Assembly (NCBI GenBank): GCA_003694825.1
Contig: RFJS01000180.1
Coordinates: 1 to 9,349 of the forward strand
Direction: 5' to 3'
Length of the DNA stretch: 9,349 nucleotides
From: Verrucomicrobiota bacterium
GTDB taxonomy: Bacteria; Verrucomicrobiota; Verrucomicrobiia; Opitutales; Opitutaceae
In this document: positions 1 through 6,524 of the stretch, piece after piece
Position numbering within the stretch: position 1 is the stretch's first letter
Layout of the letters: each line of letters begins with the position of its first letter
Notes under the pieces: generated by a model
What the model saw: the letters and a program-made list of their open reading frames with translations, nothing else
Told to the model about the DNA's origin: nothing
Database searches by the model: none
Made by a program: the position numbers and the translations under genes

Positions 1-52
1 GGGCGGAAGGATAGTCTCCGCTTTTGAGGGTTTGTGTTCGGTTCAGGGTCTC

Positions 53-75
53 GGGGCGGCGGGTTTGGCCGCCCC
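53..75. other. GC-rich hairpin upstream of the terminator
   Basis: GGGGCGGC (53-60) and GCCGCCCC (68-75) form a perfect 8-bp stem around the 7-base loop GGGTTTG. No T-tract follows on either strand. It sits 9 bases before the terminator stem, so it may be part of the 3' end of a transcript entering from the left. Bases 1-52 show no supportable gene. Confidence 0.4.
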
Positions 76-83
76 GCAATGGA

Positions 84-127
84 GAAAACGAAACGCCCGC
101 GAGTTCATCGCGGGCGTTTTCGTTTTC
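84..127. terminator. Bidirectional rho-independent terminator
   Basis: The arms GAAAACGAAACGCCCGCG (84-101) and 109-127 are complementary apart from one extra base in the right arm, with the 7-base loop AGTTCAT. The stem has a GC core and A/T-rich flanks, so both strands read as GC hairpin plus T-rich tail (TTTTCGTTTTCC on plus, TTTCGTTTTC on minus). It lies 34 bases beyond the stop codon of the minus-strand small gene, which it probably terminates. It may also stop a plus-strand transcript arriving from outside the window. Confidence 0.75.
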
Positions 128-161
128 CGTTGGTCGGAAGCGATCGGGTGCGCTCCCGGGA

Positions 162-371
162 TCAGACCACGAGCCACTCGGAGAGCCAGCTCACCGGCGG
201 ATTGAGATCGAGCACCTCAAACGACGGCTTGTATTCGCCGTCCTCGTCGACATAGCCGGCCAGCGAGCCGGTCGGTGCGACGGCCGCGCGAGGTGCATCA
301 CTCGAAGCCACGCACGGGGCGCAGGCCACGATAGCCGCGATGAACAAACCTCTCCATGCCCGGGTAAACAT
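162..371 (-). CDS. Small putative lipoprotein, unknown function
   Basis: A 69-residue protein from ATG at 371; a TTG at 383 would add four residues. I do not recognise the family. The N-terminus has a short positive region (Arg4, Arg7), a hydrophobic run (GLFIAAIVA) and then Ile-Val-Ala-Cys17, which fits a lipobox, so the mature product may be a 53-residue lipoprotein. The rest is acidic and Pro-containing and ends in the hydrophobic NPPVSWLSEWLVV. Support for a real gene is this secretion signal plus a terminator 34 bases past its stop codon. There is no Shine-Dalgarno sequence before either start. It is transcribed divergently from the EF-hand gene. The reading could still be a chance frame, because it is short and cannot be tied to a known family here. 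Confidence 0.5.
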   Translation of the reverse strand: MFTRAWRGLFIAAIVACAPCVASSDAPRAAVAPTGSLAGYVDEDGEYKPSFEVLDLNPPVSWLSEWLVV

Positions 372-379
372 GGCGTAAA

Positions 380-408
380 GCAATCGCGCTTTGTTAAAGA
401 AATGTCAA
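380..408 (-). promoter_or_regulatory. Candidate promoter of the small lipoprotein gene
   Basis: On the minus strand a perfect TTGACA (408-403) is followed after 17 bases by GATTGC (385-380), a poor -10 match. Transcription would begin at about 373, essentially at the ATG at 371. Together with the missing Shine-Dalgarno this would suit a leaderless mRNA. The weak -10 keeps this tentative. Confidence 0.2.
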
Positions 409-510
409 CGCGGCGTGCCGGCGGGTTTTCGAAACAGTTGAATGCGAGTCCACTCCATCGACGGGCGCCTTCGTCCCAAAACCCCGGCGGAAACGCGCCT
501 CCCGTGGCAG

Positions 511-552
511 GTTGATGGGCATCGCAACCGGGTGCGCGATGCGCCCGGCAAC
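511..552 (+). promoter_or_regulatory. Imperfect hairpin in the EF-hand gene leader
   Basis: GTTG/CAAC (511-514, 549-552), GGGC/GCCC (517-520, 543-546) and ATCGC/GCGAT (521-525, 536-540) can stack into one stem with a 2x2 internal loop, a GC bulge and a 10-base loop. It ends about 20 bases before the ribosome binding site of the EF-hand gene and could form in its 5' leader. No known riboswitch class is recognised. The rest of 384-585 shows no convincing promoter. Confidence 0.3.
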
Positions 553-585
553 CATACGAGAAAACAATCAGCGAGGATTCGAAAC

Positions 586-1191
586 ATGAAAACGACAACC
601 ACCACAACCATCCTGGTCATCACGGCGGCGCTCGCCGCCGGTGCCTCGGCCTTTGCCCAGGGGCGCAACGGCCGCGGCGCGGGCCTCAGCGCCGAAGAGC
701 GCGCCGCGCTGCGCGCCGAGCGCGAACGCATCGTCGCGATGTATGATGAAGATGGCGACGGCAAGCTCGACGCCGTCGAGCGCGAAGTCCTCTTCGAGGA
801 CATCGAGGCCGGCAAGATCGAGGTGCCGGCCGGCTTCGGTCCGCGGGGCGGAAAGGGACGGCAGGGGCCGCCCCCGGAGATCCTGGACCAGTATGACGCC
901 GACGGCGACGGCGTGCTCAACGCCGAGGAGCGCGATGCCCTGCACGCCGATATCGAGGCCGGTGTCGTGCCGCCTCCGCCGGGACGCTGTGGCGAAAACC
1001 GGCGCATGGGGCCGCCTCCGGAGATTCTCGAGCAGTTCGATGTCGACGGCGATGGCGTGCTGAGCCCGGCGGAACACGAGGCGCTCCGCGACGCGATCAA
1101 GGCCGGTGAGATCGAGCCGCCGATGCGCGGACACGGACCACGCGGGCGCGGCCGCGCTCCCGCCGCGGACGAGGCAGGCAGGGAAGGATGA
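586..1191 (+). CDS. Secreted three-EF-hand calcium-binding protein
   Basis: A 201-residue protein. The start is fixed by GAGGA (573-577) eight bases before ATG 586, the only good Shine-Dalgarno in the window, and by the signal peptide that follows: KTTTTTT, a hydrophobic core, and likely cleavage in AFA|Q (24/25). Three 12-residue EF-hand loops are visible: DEDGDGKLDAVE (54-65), DADGDGVLNAEE (104-115) and DVDGDGVLSPAE (152-163). Each has Asp at positions 1, 3 and 5, Gly at 6 and Glu at 12, as expected for Ca2+ binding. Each loop is followed by a helix ending in an Ile-x-Ala-Gly motif, and Gly/Pro/Arg-rich linkers separate the units. The C-terminal tail is basic and Gly/Arg-rich. It is probably a periplasmic or surface Ca2+ buffer or sensor. 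A two-component system follows 195 bases downstream on the same strand, so a signalling role is possible but unproven. Confidence 0.9.
   Translation: MKTTTTTTILVITAALAAGASAFAQGRNGRGAGLSAEERAALRAERERIVAMYDEDGDGKLDAVEREVLFEDIEAGKIEVPAGFGPRGGKGRQGPPPEILDQYDADGDGVLNAEERDALHADIEAGVVPPPPGRCGENRRMGPPPEILEQFDVDGDGVLSPAEHEALRDAIKAGEIEPPMRGHGPRGRGRAPAADEAGREG
718..1122 (+). repeat. Three internal EF-hand repeats
   Basis: Three protein units of about 36-37 residues lie at nucleotides 718-828, 868-975 and 1012-1122. Units 2 and 3 share PPPEIL, Q, a D-x-DGDGVL loop, an AL helix, AG and PP, and remain clearly similar at the nucleotide level. Unit 1 is more diverged and lacks the leading PPPEIL. This pattern suggests that units 2 and 3 arose by the more recent duplication. 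Confidence 0.75.
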
Positions 1192-1198
1192 GATGAGC

Positions 1199-1219
1199 CG
1201 CGGCAGCCGGCCTGCCGCG
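1199..1219 (+). terminator. Probable terminator or attenuating hairpin after the EF-hand gene
   Basis: CGCGGCAG (1199-1206) and CTGCCGCG (1212-1219) make a perfect 8-bp stem with the loop CCGGC, starting 8 bases after the EF-hand stop codon. The following bases, ACGCATTTGG, hold only a weak T run. It could end the EF-hand transcript or merely reduce read-through into the kinase gene. Confidence 0.4.
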
Positions 1220-1265
1220 ACGCATTTGGCCAACCTGAAAACCGCGACAACCACACCGATCAACC

Positions 1266-1295
1266 GCGCCCGTCGGCTTTCGTGCCGCCGGGCGC
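1266..1295 (+). other. Strong hairpin in the kinase upstream region
   Basis: GCGCCCGTCGG (1266-1276) and CCGCCGGGCGC (1285-1295) pair at 10 of 11 positions, with a T-C mismatch at 1273/1288 and an 8-base loop. A CCCCCGGGGG palindrome follows at 1313-1322. The role is unknown; it may be a second terminator-like stem or leader structure between the EF-hand and kinase genes. Confidence 0.3.
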
Positions 1296-1334
1296 GCGCA
1301 AATTTCGCGACGCCCCCGGGGGGTGGCTTCGCCG

Positions 1335-1364
1335 TTGAGCTGCTCCCGGATTTTTCAGTAAACC
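1335..1364 (+). promoter_or_regulatory. Weak candidate promoter for the kinase-regulator operon
   Basis: TTGAGC (1335-1340) and TAAACC (1359-1364) are separated by 18 bases and match the sigma-70 boxes at 4/6 and 3/6. They would place transcription start about 15 bases before the GTG at 1387. The match is poor, so read-through from the EF-hand gene remains possible. Confidence 0.2.
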
Positions 1365-1386
1365 CCGAACCGCGTTCCGCATTCCC

Positions 1387-2715
1387 GTGCAACCCGCCTC
1401 CACGCAGCATCGGTCCTGGCTGACCCCGGTCATCTTCATCGTCTTCTGGACAGTCGTCGTGCTGGCCTTCGCGGCCCAGCTCGTCTTTTCCGCCGCGTTT
1501 CCGTGGAAACACGCCTTGCTGGCGTCGCTCAACGACTGGCTGCCCTGGGTGCTGCTTTCGCCCGGCATCGTGTGGCTGGCGCGCCGCTTTCCCCTGGAGT
1601 GGGGGCATTTGCGCGCGAGTGTTCCGGCGCACCTGGTCGGGTGCTTTCTCACGCTGGTGCTGTGTGGGTGGATCTCGGATTTGTTTTTCGCGGCCTTCGT
1701 CCAGCCGGAGATGACCGGCCGTCCCCGGCCGGAGGCCACAGCGGTGGGGAAGCCGCGCCTGTTCCGTGATCGCCCCGGGATGTCGCCGGAGGCCGCGCCT
1801 CCCGGCGGTCCGCCGCCGCCCGAAGACGGTGGCCCGCGTCCGGGGCCCGGGGCGGGCGTGCCGCCGATACCGGGGGATCCGCCGGGGCCGCGACGGGAGT
1901 TTCGCGCGGAAAGGCCGGCGGACGGCAGGCCGCGGGGCCTCGGCCGCCGCGGTCCGTGGGATCGGCACTTCTGGGCGGTGGTGTTCTGGAACCGCGCCAA
2001 GCTGAACCTCCCTGTCTACTGGGTCATCGTCAGCGCCGTGCATGCCTTCGGCTTCTACCGCCGGGTGCAGGAGCGCGATCGGCGCGCGCTCGAGCTGACC
2101 GCGAGCCTCTCCAGGGCGAAAGTCGAGGCGCTGCGCCTGCAGATGCAGCCGCATTTCCTCTTCAACACGCTCAACGCCATCTCGGCGCTCGTGCATCGCG
2201 ATCCGGACGCGGCCGACGAGATGATCGTCAACCTCTCCGAGCTGCTGCGCCTCTCTCTCGACACGGCGGAGCAGGAAGTGCCCCTGCGGCGCGAGCTCGA
2301 GCTGCTCGATCGCTACCTCGAAATCGAGAGGGTGCGCCTCGGGGAGCGGCTGCGCGTGCAGCGGGAGATCGCGGCCGAAGTGCTCGATGCGGCCGTGCCC
2401 ACGCTCATGTTGCAGACGCTCGTGGAAAACGCCGTGCGGCACGGCATCGAGCCGCGGGAAAGCGGCGGCACGGTGACGCTCGTCGCCCGCCGTGACGGCG
2501 ACCGGCTGCGGATCGAGGTGCGTGACGACGGGGTGGGCTTCGGGGCGGCCGATGCCCGGGCGTCGCGCCGCGGGGTGGGGCTCGCCAACACCCAATCCCG
2601 CCTGCGCGAACTCTATGGCGACGCGGCGACATTCGTGATCCATTCGCCGGAGGCGGGGGGCGTGACGATCGAACTGCTCCTGCCTTTGCGTTGGTCTGAA
2701 ACCACGGCATCGTGA
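1387..2715 (+). CDS. LytS/YehU-type sensor histidine kinase
   Basis: A 442-residue membrane kinase that autophosphorylates on His and should pass the phosphate to the regulator encoded next. Hydrophobic segments at about 12-34, 50-66, 80-105 and 207-224 suggest four membrane helices. Residues 106-190 are a Pro/Gly/Arg-rich segment predicted to lie outside the cytoplasmic membrane. The His_kinase domain (PF06580) spans about 245-325, with His256 in QPHFLFN. The ATPase domain covers about 335-435, with the N box at Asn348 (LVENAVRHG), DDGVGF at 380-385 and the glycine-rich GVGLANTQSRL from 396. The start is GTG 1387: the frame is open back to a TGA at 1336 but has no other usual start codon, and no Shine-Dalgarno is present. 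It overlaps the regulator by four bases (GTGA). The ligand is unknown; extracytoplasmic Ca2+ via the EF-hand protein is only a guess. Confidence 0.93.
   Translation: MQPASTQHRSWLTPVIFIVFWTVVVLAFAAQLVFSAAFPWKHALLASLNDWLPWVLLSPGIVWLARRFPLEWGHLRASVPAHLVGCFLTLVLCGWISDLFFAAFVQPEMTGRPRPEATAVGKPRLFRDRPGMSPEAAPPGGPPPPEDGGPRPGPGAGVPPIPGDPPGPRREFRAERPADGRPRGLGRRGPWDRHFWAVVFWNRAKLNLPVYWVIVSAVHAFGFYRRVQERDRRALELTASLSRAKVEALRLQMQPHFLFNTLNAISALVHRDPDAADEMIVNLSELLRLSLDTAEQEVPLRRELELLDRYLEIERVRLGERLRVQREIAAEVLDAAVPTLMLQTLVENAVRHGIEPRESGGTVTLVARRDGDRLRIEVRDDGVGFGAADARASRRGVGLANTQSRLRELYGDAATFVIHSPEAGGVTIELLLPLRWSETTAS
1702..1956 (+). other. Pro/Gly/Arg-rich low-complexity insert in the kinase
   Basis: This codes for kinase residues 106-190, dominated by Pro, Gly and Arg with runs such as GPPPPEDGGPRPGPG. 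It lies between predicted membrane helices 3 and 4. Topology from an N-in start puts it on the periplasmic side. It has no recognisable domain and is probably disordered. Confidence 0.6.
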
Positions 2716-3494
2716 CTCTCATGGCCTCCATGCGCATTCTCATCGTCGACGACGAACCGCTGGCGCGCGAGCGCCTCCGCAACCTGCTGGGTCGCGAGGA
2801 CGGCGTCGCCATCGTGGCCGAGTGCGGCAGCGGCGCCGAGGCCATCGAGGCGATTCGCGAACACCGTCCGGACCTCGTCTTCCTCGACATCCAGATGCCC
2901 GGCGTGGATGGCTTCGGCGTGCTCGAGGCGCTGGGACGGGACATGCCGCCGGTCGTGTTCGTGACGGCGTTTGATGAATACGCCGTGCGGGCCTTCGAAG
3001 TGCACGCACTCGATTACCTGCTCAAGCCGTTCAAGCCGGCCCGGCTGCGCGAGGCCCTGGCCCGGGCCCGGGAACGGCTGGAGCGGACCGGTGGGGCAGG
3101 CGCGGACGAGGCGCTCACCCAACGGCTGCTCGCCCTGCTCGAGGAGCGCCGAAAGGAAAAGGAGACGCTTTCGCGCATCCCGGTGCGCACGGGCGAGCGG
3201 GTCGTCTTCGTGAAGGTCGAGGATCTCGACTGGGTGGAGGCGTCCGGCAACTACATCGTGCTGCACGCCGCCGGCACCCGCCATACCCTGCGGGAGACGC
3301 TCGGGGCGATGGAGAAGCGGCTGCCGGCGGAGCGGTTTCACCGGGTGAGTCGTTCGGCGCTCGTCAACCTCGAGCGGGTGCAGGAGATCCAGCCGCTGTT
3401 CAACAACGAGCACGTCATCATCCTCACGGACGGAACGAAGATCCCGCTGACGCGCAGCGTGCGGGAGCTGCAGGAGAAGCTGAAGGTTCTCTGA
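2712..3494 (+). CDS. LytTR-family response regulator
   Basis: A DNA-binding response regulator of up to 260 residues. The receiver domain occupies about 7-122, with the acidic pair Asp13-Asp14, phospho-acceptor Asp59 (FLDIQMPG), Thr85 and Lys105 (LLKPF). The LytTR DNA-binding domain (PF04397) is at about 155-258, recognised by the VRTGERVVFVKVEDLDWVEA segment, GNY, and RFHRVSRSALVNL. A linker of about 30 residues rich in Arg/Glu/Leu joins them. Three in-frame starts exist: GTG 2712, which overlaps the kinase stop as GTGA and suits translational coupling, ATG 2721 and ATG 2730. The conserved family start (MRILIVDDEP) corresponds to 2730. No Shine-Dalgarno decides between them. It is surely the partner of the kinase. 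Its target promoters are not identifiable here. Confidence 0.95.
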   Translation: MTLMASMRILIVDDEPLARERLRNLLGREDGVAIVAECGSGAEAIEAIREHRPDLVFLDIQMPGVDGFGVLEALGRDMPPVVFVTAFDEYAVRAFEVHALDYLLKPFKPARLREALARARERLERTGGAGADEALTQRLLALLEERRKEKETLSRIPVRTGERVVFVKVEDLDWVEASGNYIVLHAAGTRHTLRETLGAMEKRLPAERFHRVSRSALVNLERVQEIQPLFNNEHVIILTDGTKIPLTRSVRELQEKLKVL

Positions 3495-3511
3495 GCGGCA
3501 GGGCGCCCGAT

Positions 3512-3542
3512 CCGGGTGCGGGAAGTCGCCGGCCGGACCCGG
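3512..3542 (+). other. Weak inverted repeat after the regulator gene
   Basis: CCGGGT (3512-3517) and ACCCGG (3537-3542) flank a 19-base GC-rich loop, 18 bases after the regulator stop codon. There is no T-tract. It may assist termination of the plus-strand operon. Further along, GCACCGGGT occurs twice (3614-3622, 3638-3646) with a 24-base period, of unknown meaning. Confidence 0.25.
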
Positions 3543-3671
3543 TGGCCCGTTCACGCCTCGGCGGCCTGGCGTTCGGCGGCGCGATCGAGAGGGGCGCCAA
3601 TGCGGAGAAAGGCGCACCGGGTGTGGGCGCATCGGGGGCACCGGGTATTCGGCCGGGGTTGGGGAGTGGAG

Positions 3672-3704
3672 AAAAAAGCGGCCCGGGCATGACGCCCGGA
3701 CCGC
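3672..3704 (-). terminator. Rho-independent terminator of the oxidoreductase operon
   Basis: Read on the minus strand, GCGGTCCGGGC, a 5-base loop and GCCCGGGCCGC form an 11-bp stem with one mismatch, followed directly by TTTTTTC (3677-3671). It begins 22 bases past the stop codon at 3727. The plus strand has no T-tract after the stem, so its effect on the converging kinase-regulator transcript should be weaker. Confidence 0.88.
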
Positions 3705-3726
3705 GGCAAGAGGAGCGGGGGGACGG

Positions 3727-5076
3727 TCAGAGGTGGAACACCTTGCCGCCGGCGAGGACTTCCTGGCGCTTCGTATCGAAGGTGACGCGCTCGCCGGTGC
3801 GGGCGGCGGCGTTGGCCATGATCGTGGCGATCGAATGGGAGTAGCCGGCCTCGATCGGGGCATTGGTTTCCTCGCGGGAACGGAGGCACTCGAGCCAATT
3901 GCGCATGTGCGCGAGCGTCATCCCGTCGACGCCGGTGTTGGCCGAGGCTTCGGCGACGTCGCCCTTCAGTTCATACGGCTCGACGAGGTTCGGTTCCATG
4001 CCCATCGGGCGGGCGAACTTTTCGGTGAGACCGCCGTTGGGAGAGACCTTGCGGGTGTTGAGGTTCATCTCGCCGCCGTTGGAGTAGTAGATCTCCTTGA
4101 TGCCGCCGGCGGAGTTGGTGAAGCGGGAGGAGTAGATGACCTGGAAGCCCTTGCTCATGTCGTCGAGCGGGCCGTAGTCGAAGACGGCGGTGAGCGTATC
4201 GAAGTTTTTGCGACCGTCGCGCCACAGGTAGATGCCGCCGTTGGCGCTGACACTGCGCGGGTGCGGCAGGCCGGTGAACCAGTGCACGGTATCGATCTGG
4301 TGGCACATCCACTGGCCGGGGATGCCGGACGAGTAGGGCCAGAAGAGGCGGTATTCGAGATACTTGCGCGGATCCCAGGCCGTCTTGGGCCGGTTCATCT
4401 GGTAGCGGGTCCAGTCGGTGTCGCTCTCGCGGATGGAGGCGACGAGCTCGGGACGCCGCCAGCGGCCGGGCTGGTTGACGTTCCAGGTCATCTCCACGCA
4501 GACGATGTCGCCGAAGGCGCCGGACTGCAGGTAGCGATGGGCGGCGTGGTAGGCAGTGCCGCTGCGGCGCTGGGAACCGATCTGGATGCTGCGGTCGGAG
4601 GCCCTGGCGACCTTCAGCGCGTAGCGGGCGTCGGCCATCGTTTCGGCGAAGGGCTTTTCGCAATACACATCGCAGCCCGCCTGAACGGCCTCGGCGAGGT
4701 GGAGGGCGTGCTGGAAGTCGGCGGTGGAGATGATGACGGCGTCCGGCCGGCCCTTTTCGTAGAGTTCCTCATTGTTGCGGTAGGTGGGGACAGCGGAGCC
4801 GAACTGTTCCTGGAACCAGCCGGCGGCTTCGTCGCGGCGGCGATTCCAGATGTCGGATACGCCGATAAACTCGACGTTGTGCTCGCGGGCGAGGGCGCGC
4901 ACGGCGGGGCCGAGACTGTTGCGGAAACGGTCGGAGAAGCCGACGACGCCGATGCGGATGCGGTCGTTGGCTCCGGGGATGCGGCCCGCGGCCCGGGCGC
5001 TGGTGGGGATGGCGCCGGCGGCGGCGACGCCGAGGGCGGCGAGGGAGGTGTTTTTGATGAAGGTTCGACGATGCAT
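3727..5076 (-). CDS. Tat-exported Gfo/Idh/MocA-family oxidoreductase
   Basis: A 449-residue NAD(P)-dependent sugar oxidoreductase. The ATG at 5076 places a twin-arginine signal at the N-terminus (HRRTFIKNTS, hydrophobic ALGVAAAGAI, cleavage near ARA|AG at 29/30), so the folded, cofactor-loaded enzyme is likely exported. The Rossmann domain begins at IRIGVVGFSD (40-49). CEKPFAET (139-146) carries the family's Glu-Lys-Pro signature with Lys141, and HQIDTVHW (259-266) supplies His259, Asp262 and His265 in the substrate domain. No Shine-Dalgarno is seen. The gene lies 47 bases after the tandem DUF1080 gene on the same strand and ends before a strong terminator, so the two probably form one operon. 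By family knowledge such enzymes oxidise hexosides, often at C3. The exact sugar is unknown. An upstream extension of the frame to 5355 is discounted because it overlaps the DUF1080 gene. Confidence 0.93.
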   Translation of the reverse strand: MHRRTFIKNTSLAALGVAAAGAIPTSARAAGRIPGANDRIRIGVVGFSDRFRNSLGPAVRALAREHNVEFIGVSDIWNRRRDEAAGWFQEQFGSAVPTYRNNEELYEKGRPDAVIISTADFQHALHLAEAVQAGCDVYCEKPFAETMADARYALKVARASDRSIQIGSQRRSGTAYHAAHRYLQSGAFGDIVCVEMTWNVNQPGRWRRPELVASIRESDTDWTRYQMNRPKTAWDPRKYLEYRLFWPYSSGIPGQWMCHQIDTVHWFTGLPHPRSVSANGGIYLWRDGRKNFDTLTAVFDYGPLDDMSKGFQVIYSSRFTNSAGGIKEIYYSNGGEMNLNTRKVSPNGGLTEKFARPMGMEPNLVEPYELKGDVAEASANTGVDGMTLAHMRNWLECLRSREETNAPIEAGYSHSIATIMANAAARTGERVTFDTKRQEVLAGGKVFHL

Positions 5077-5123
5077 GGTATCAGGGGTTGTCGATGCTGG
5101 TTGTGGATTGTGGTCGGCGCGGC

Positions 5124-6524
5124 CTATTTCAGGCGGCGCACCTTGATGCTGCGAAAGTGGACTTCGTTGCCGTGGTCCTGCAGGAGGATGTGGCCGCTCT
5201 CCGCGAGCCCGAAGTTTTCCAGCTTCGCGTATTTGCTGCGGGCGACCATGGCGAGGAAGGCGGGGGAGCCGCGGACGTATTCGACGACCTTCCGGCCGTT
5301 GAGCCAATGCTCGACGCGGTTGTCCGGATGCACGACGATGCGGGCGTGGTTCCACGCCCCGATCTCGGGGACGATGCCCTTGCCGCGGGTGTTTTTGTAG
5401 GAGGGGATGAGATCGTAGAGTGAGGCGAGGGTGCGGTTGCCGGCGGCGCCCTTCTTCGCGTCGGGGTGGCGCTCGTCGTCAAGAAGCTGGTACTCGAGGC
5501 CATAGGCGGAGCCGCCGCCCGGATTGATGGCCTCGGTGACGAAGTATTTGATGCCGCTGTTGGCGCCGGGGGTGAGTTTGAATTCGAGCTGAAACTCGAA
5601 GGCGGAGAATTCGTCGAGCGTGACGATATCGCCGCCGTTTTTCGCTTCGCCGCCGCCGGATTCGACGACGATCAGCTCGCCGTTTTCGATTTTCCAGCCG
5701 AACTCGGGGAAGGCGTCCTTGTGCGCGCCGCGCCAGCCGTCGGTGGTGCGGCCGTCCCAGAGCAGCTCCCAGCCCTGGGCTTTCTCGGCGGCGGCGAGGT
5801 GGTTGGGGATGAGATCGCGGATGAAAATGTCATCGAGGGGAGCGGGCGTGAGGTCCTCGGTCTGGATGCGGATGTTGCGCCAGTGGATGCGGCGGCCCTC
5901 GCCCCCGTCGCCGACGGCGTGGACTTGCAGGGCGATGAGACCGCGCGGCGTCATGTCGTCGATGACGTGGGCGACGGGGATGCCGTTGACCCAGGTGCGC
6001 AGGGAGTTGCCGATGGCCTCGATGCGGATGAGGTTCCAGCGACCGTATTGGTAGGCGGTGCGGGCGGAGGGGTTGAGCGAGACGGGATAGAGCCAGCCGC
6101 GGCGGGCTTCGTCGTAGATGCCGCCGGTCCAGCCGCGTTCGGAGGGGTCGATCTCGCACTGGTAGCCATGGACGCGGCCGTCCATGATGGACGGGTCGCT
6201 GATGCTGCGGAATTGCACGCCGCTGTTGGTCGGTCCGACCGACTGCATGACTTCGAATTCGAGGATGAAGTCGCCGAATTCCTCCTCGTAGGCGAGGAAG
6301 CTGTTGGGCGAGCCGAGGCGGGTGGTGCCGACGATGGCGCCGTCGACGACGGTGTAGGGCGCGGTGCCGTTGACCTGCTTCCAGCCGGAGAGGTCTTTGC
6401 CGTTGAAGAGCGACCGCCATTCACCGGCGAAGGCACTGCCGGCAAGGGCGAGGACGGCGACCGCGGCAGCGGCTGCGCGTGTTTTCCATCGGGTGGAAAC
6501 GGGGTGGGCGTGTCTCATATCCAT
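5124..6524 (-). CDS. Secreted protein with two DUF1080 (3-keto-disaccharide hydrolase) domains
   Basis: A 466-residue protein with a Sec-type signal peptide (Arg-rich start, AAAAAVAVLALAGS core, cleavage near AFA|GE at 33/34) and two copies of the PF06439 concanavalin-like fold. Copy 1 spans about 36-221, with SLFNGKDLSGWK, TNSGVQFR (99-106) and HGYQCEID (119-126). Copy 2 spans about 251-464, with ELLWDGRTTDGW, ANSGIKYF (321-328), YGLEYQLLDD (341-350) and SLYDLIP. The copies are well diverged, so the duplication is old. Most DUF1080 proteins have one domain of about 200-250 residues. The family is linked to cleavage of glycosides whose sugar has been oxidised to the 3-keto form, which fits the downstream Gfo/Idh gene as the source of that oxidised sugar. 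ATG 6524 is used here; ATG 6518 is also possible, and neither has a Shine-Dalgarno. Confidence 0.92.
   Translation of the reverse strand: MDMRHAHPVSTRWKTRAAAAAVAVLALAGSAFAGEWRSLFNGKDLSGWKQVNGTAPYTVVDGAIVGTTRLGSPNSFLAYEEEFGDFILEFEVMQSVGPTNSGVQFRSISDPSIMDGRVHGYQCEIDPSERGWTGGIYDEARRGWLYPVSLNPSARTAYQYGRWNLIRIEAIGNSLRTWVNGIPVAHVIDDMTPRGLIALQVHAVGDGGEGRRIHWRNIRIQTEDLTPAPLDDIFIRDLIPNHLAAAEKAQGWELLWDGRTTDGWRGAHKDAFPEFGWKIENGELIVVESGGGEAKNGGDIVTLDEFSAFEFQLEFKLTPGANSGIKYFVTEAINPGGGSAYGLEYQLLDDERHPDAKKGAAGNRTLASLYDLIPSYKNTRGKGIVPEIGAWNHARIVVHPDNRVEHWLNGRKVVEYVRGSPAFLAMVARSKYAKLENFGLAESGHILLQDHGNEVHFRSIKVRRLK

Noticed and set aside
442..585. N-terminal extension of the EF-hand protein by 48 residues
   Set aside because: ATG 586 has the Shine-Dalgarno and directly precedes a signal peptide.
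434..1339. Single LytTR-like half sites: ACAGTTGAA (434-442) before the EF-hand gene and GCCGTTGAG (1331-1339) before the kinase gene
   Set aside because: LytTR sites normally occur as pairs about one helical turn apart. No partner repeats are present, and single near-matches to so loose a consensus are expected by chance.
568..2643. A 691-codon minus-strand frame opposite the EF-hand and kinase genes
   Set aside because: It is antisense to two genes with clear conserved domains, and its product is rich in Arg, Pro and His with no recognisable domain. Long open antisense frames are expected at this GC content.
3542..3844. A 100-codon plus-strand frame beyond the regulator gene
   Set aside because: It runs through the terminator hairpin and antisense into the oxidoreductase gene, with Gly/Pro/Ala-rich low-complexity sequence and no motif.
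5077..5355. N-terminal extension of the oxidoreductase by 93 residues
   Set aside because: It lies within the DUF1080 coding region in another frame, and starting at 5076 gives a proper Tat signal.
3733..5400. A 555-codon plus-strand frame opposite the oxidoreductase gene
   Set aside because: It is a mirror of a strongly supported gene, and its Gly/Val/Ala/Asp-rich product has no motifs.
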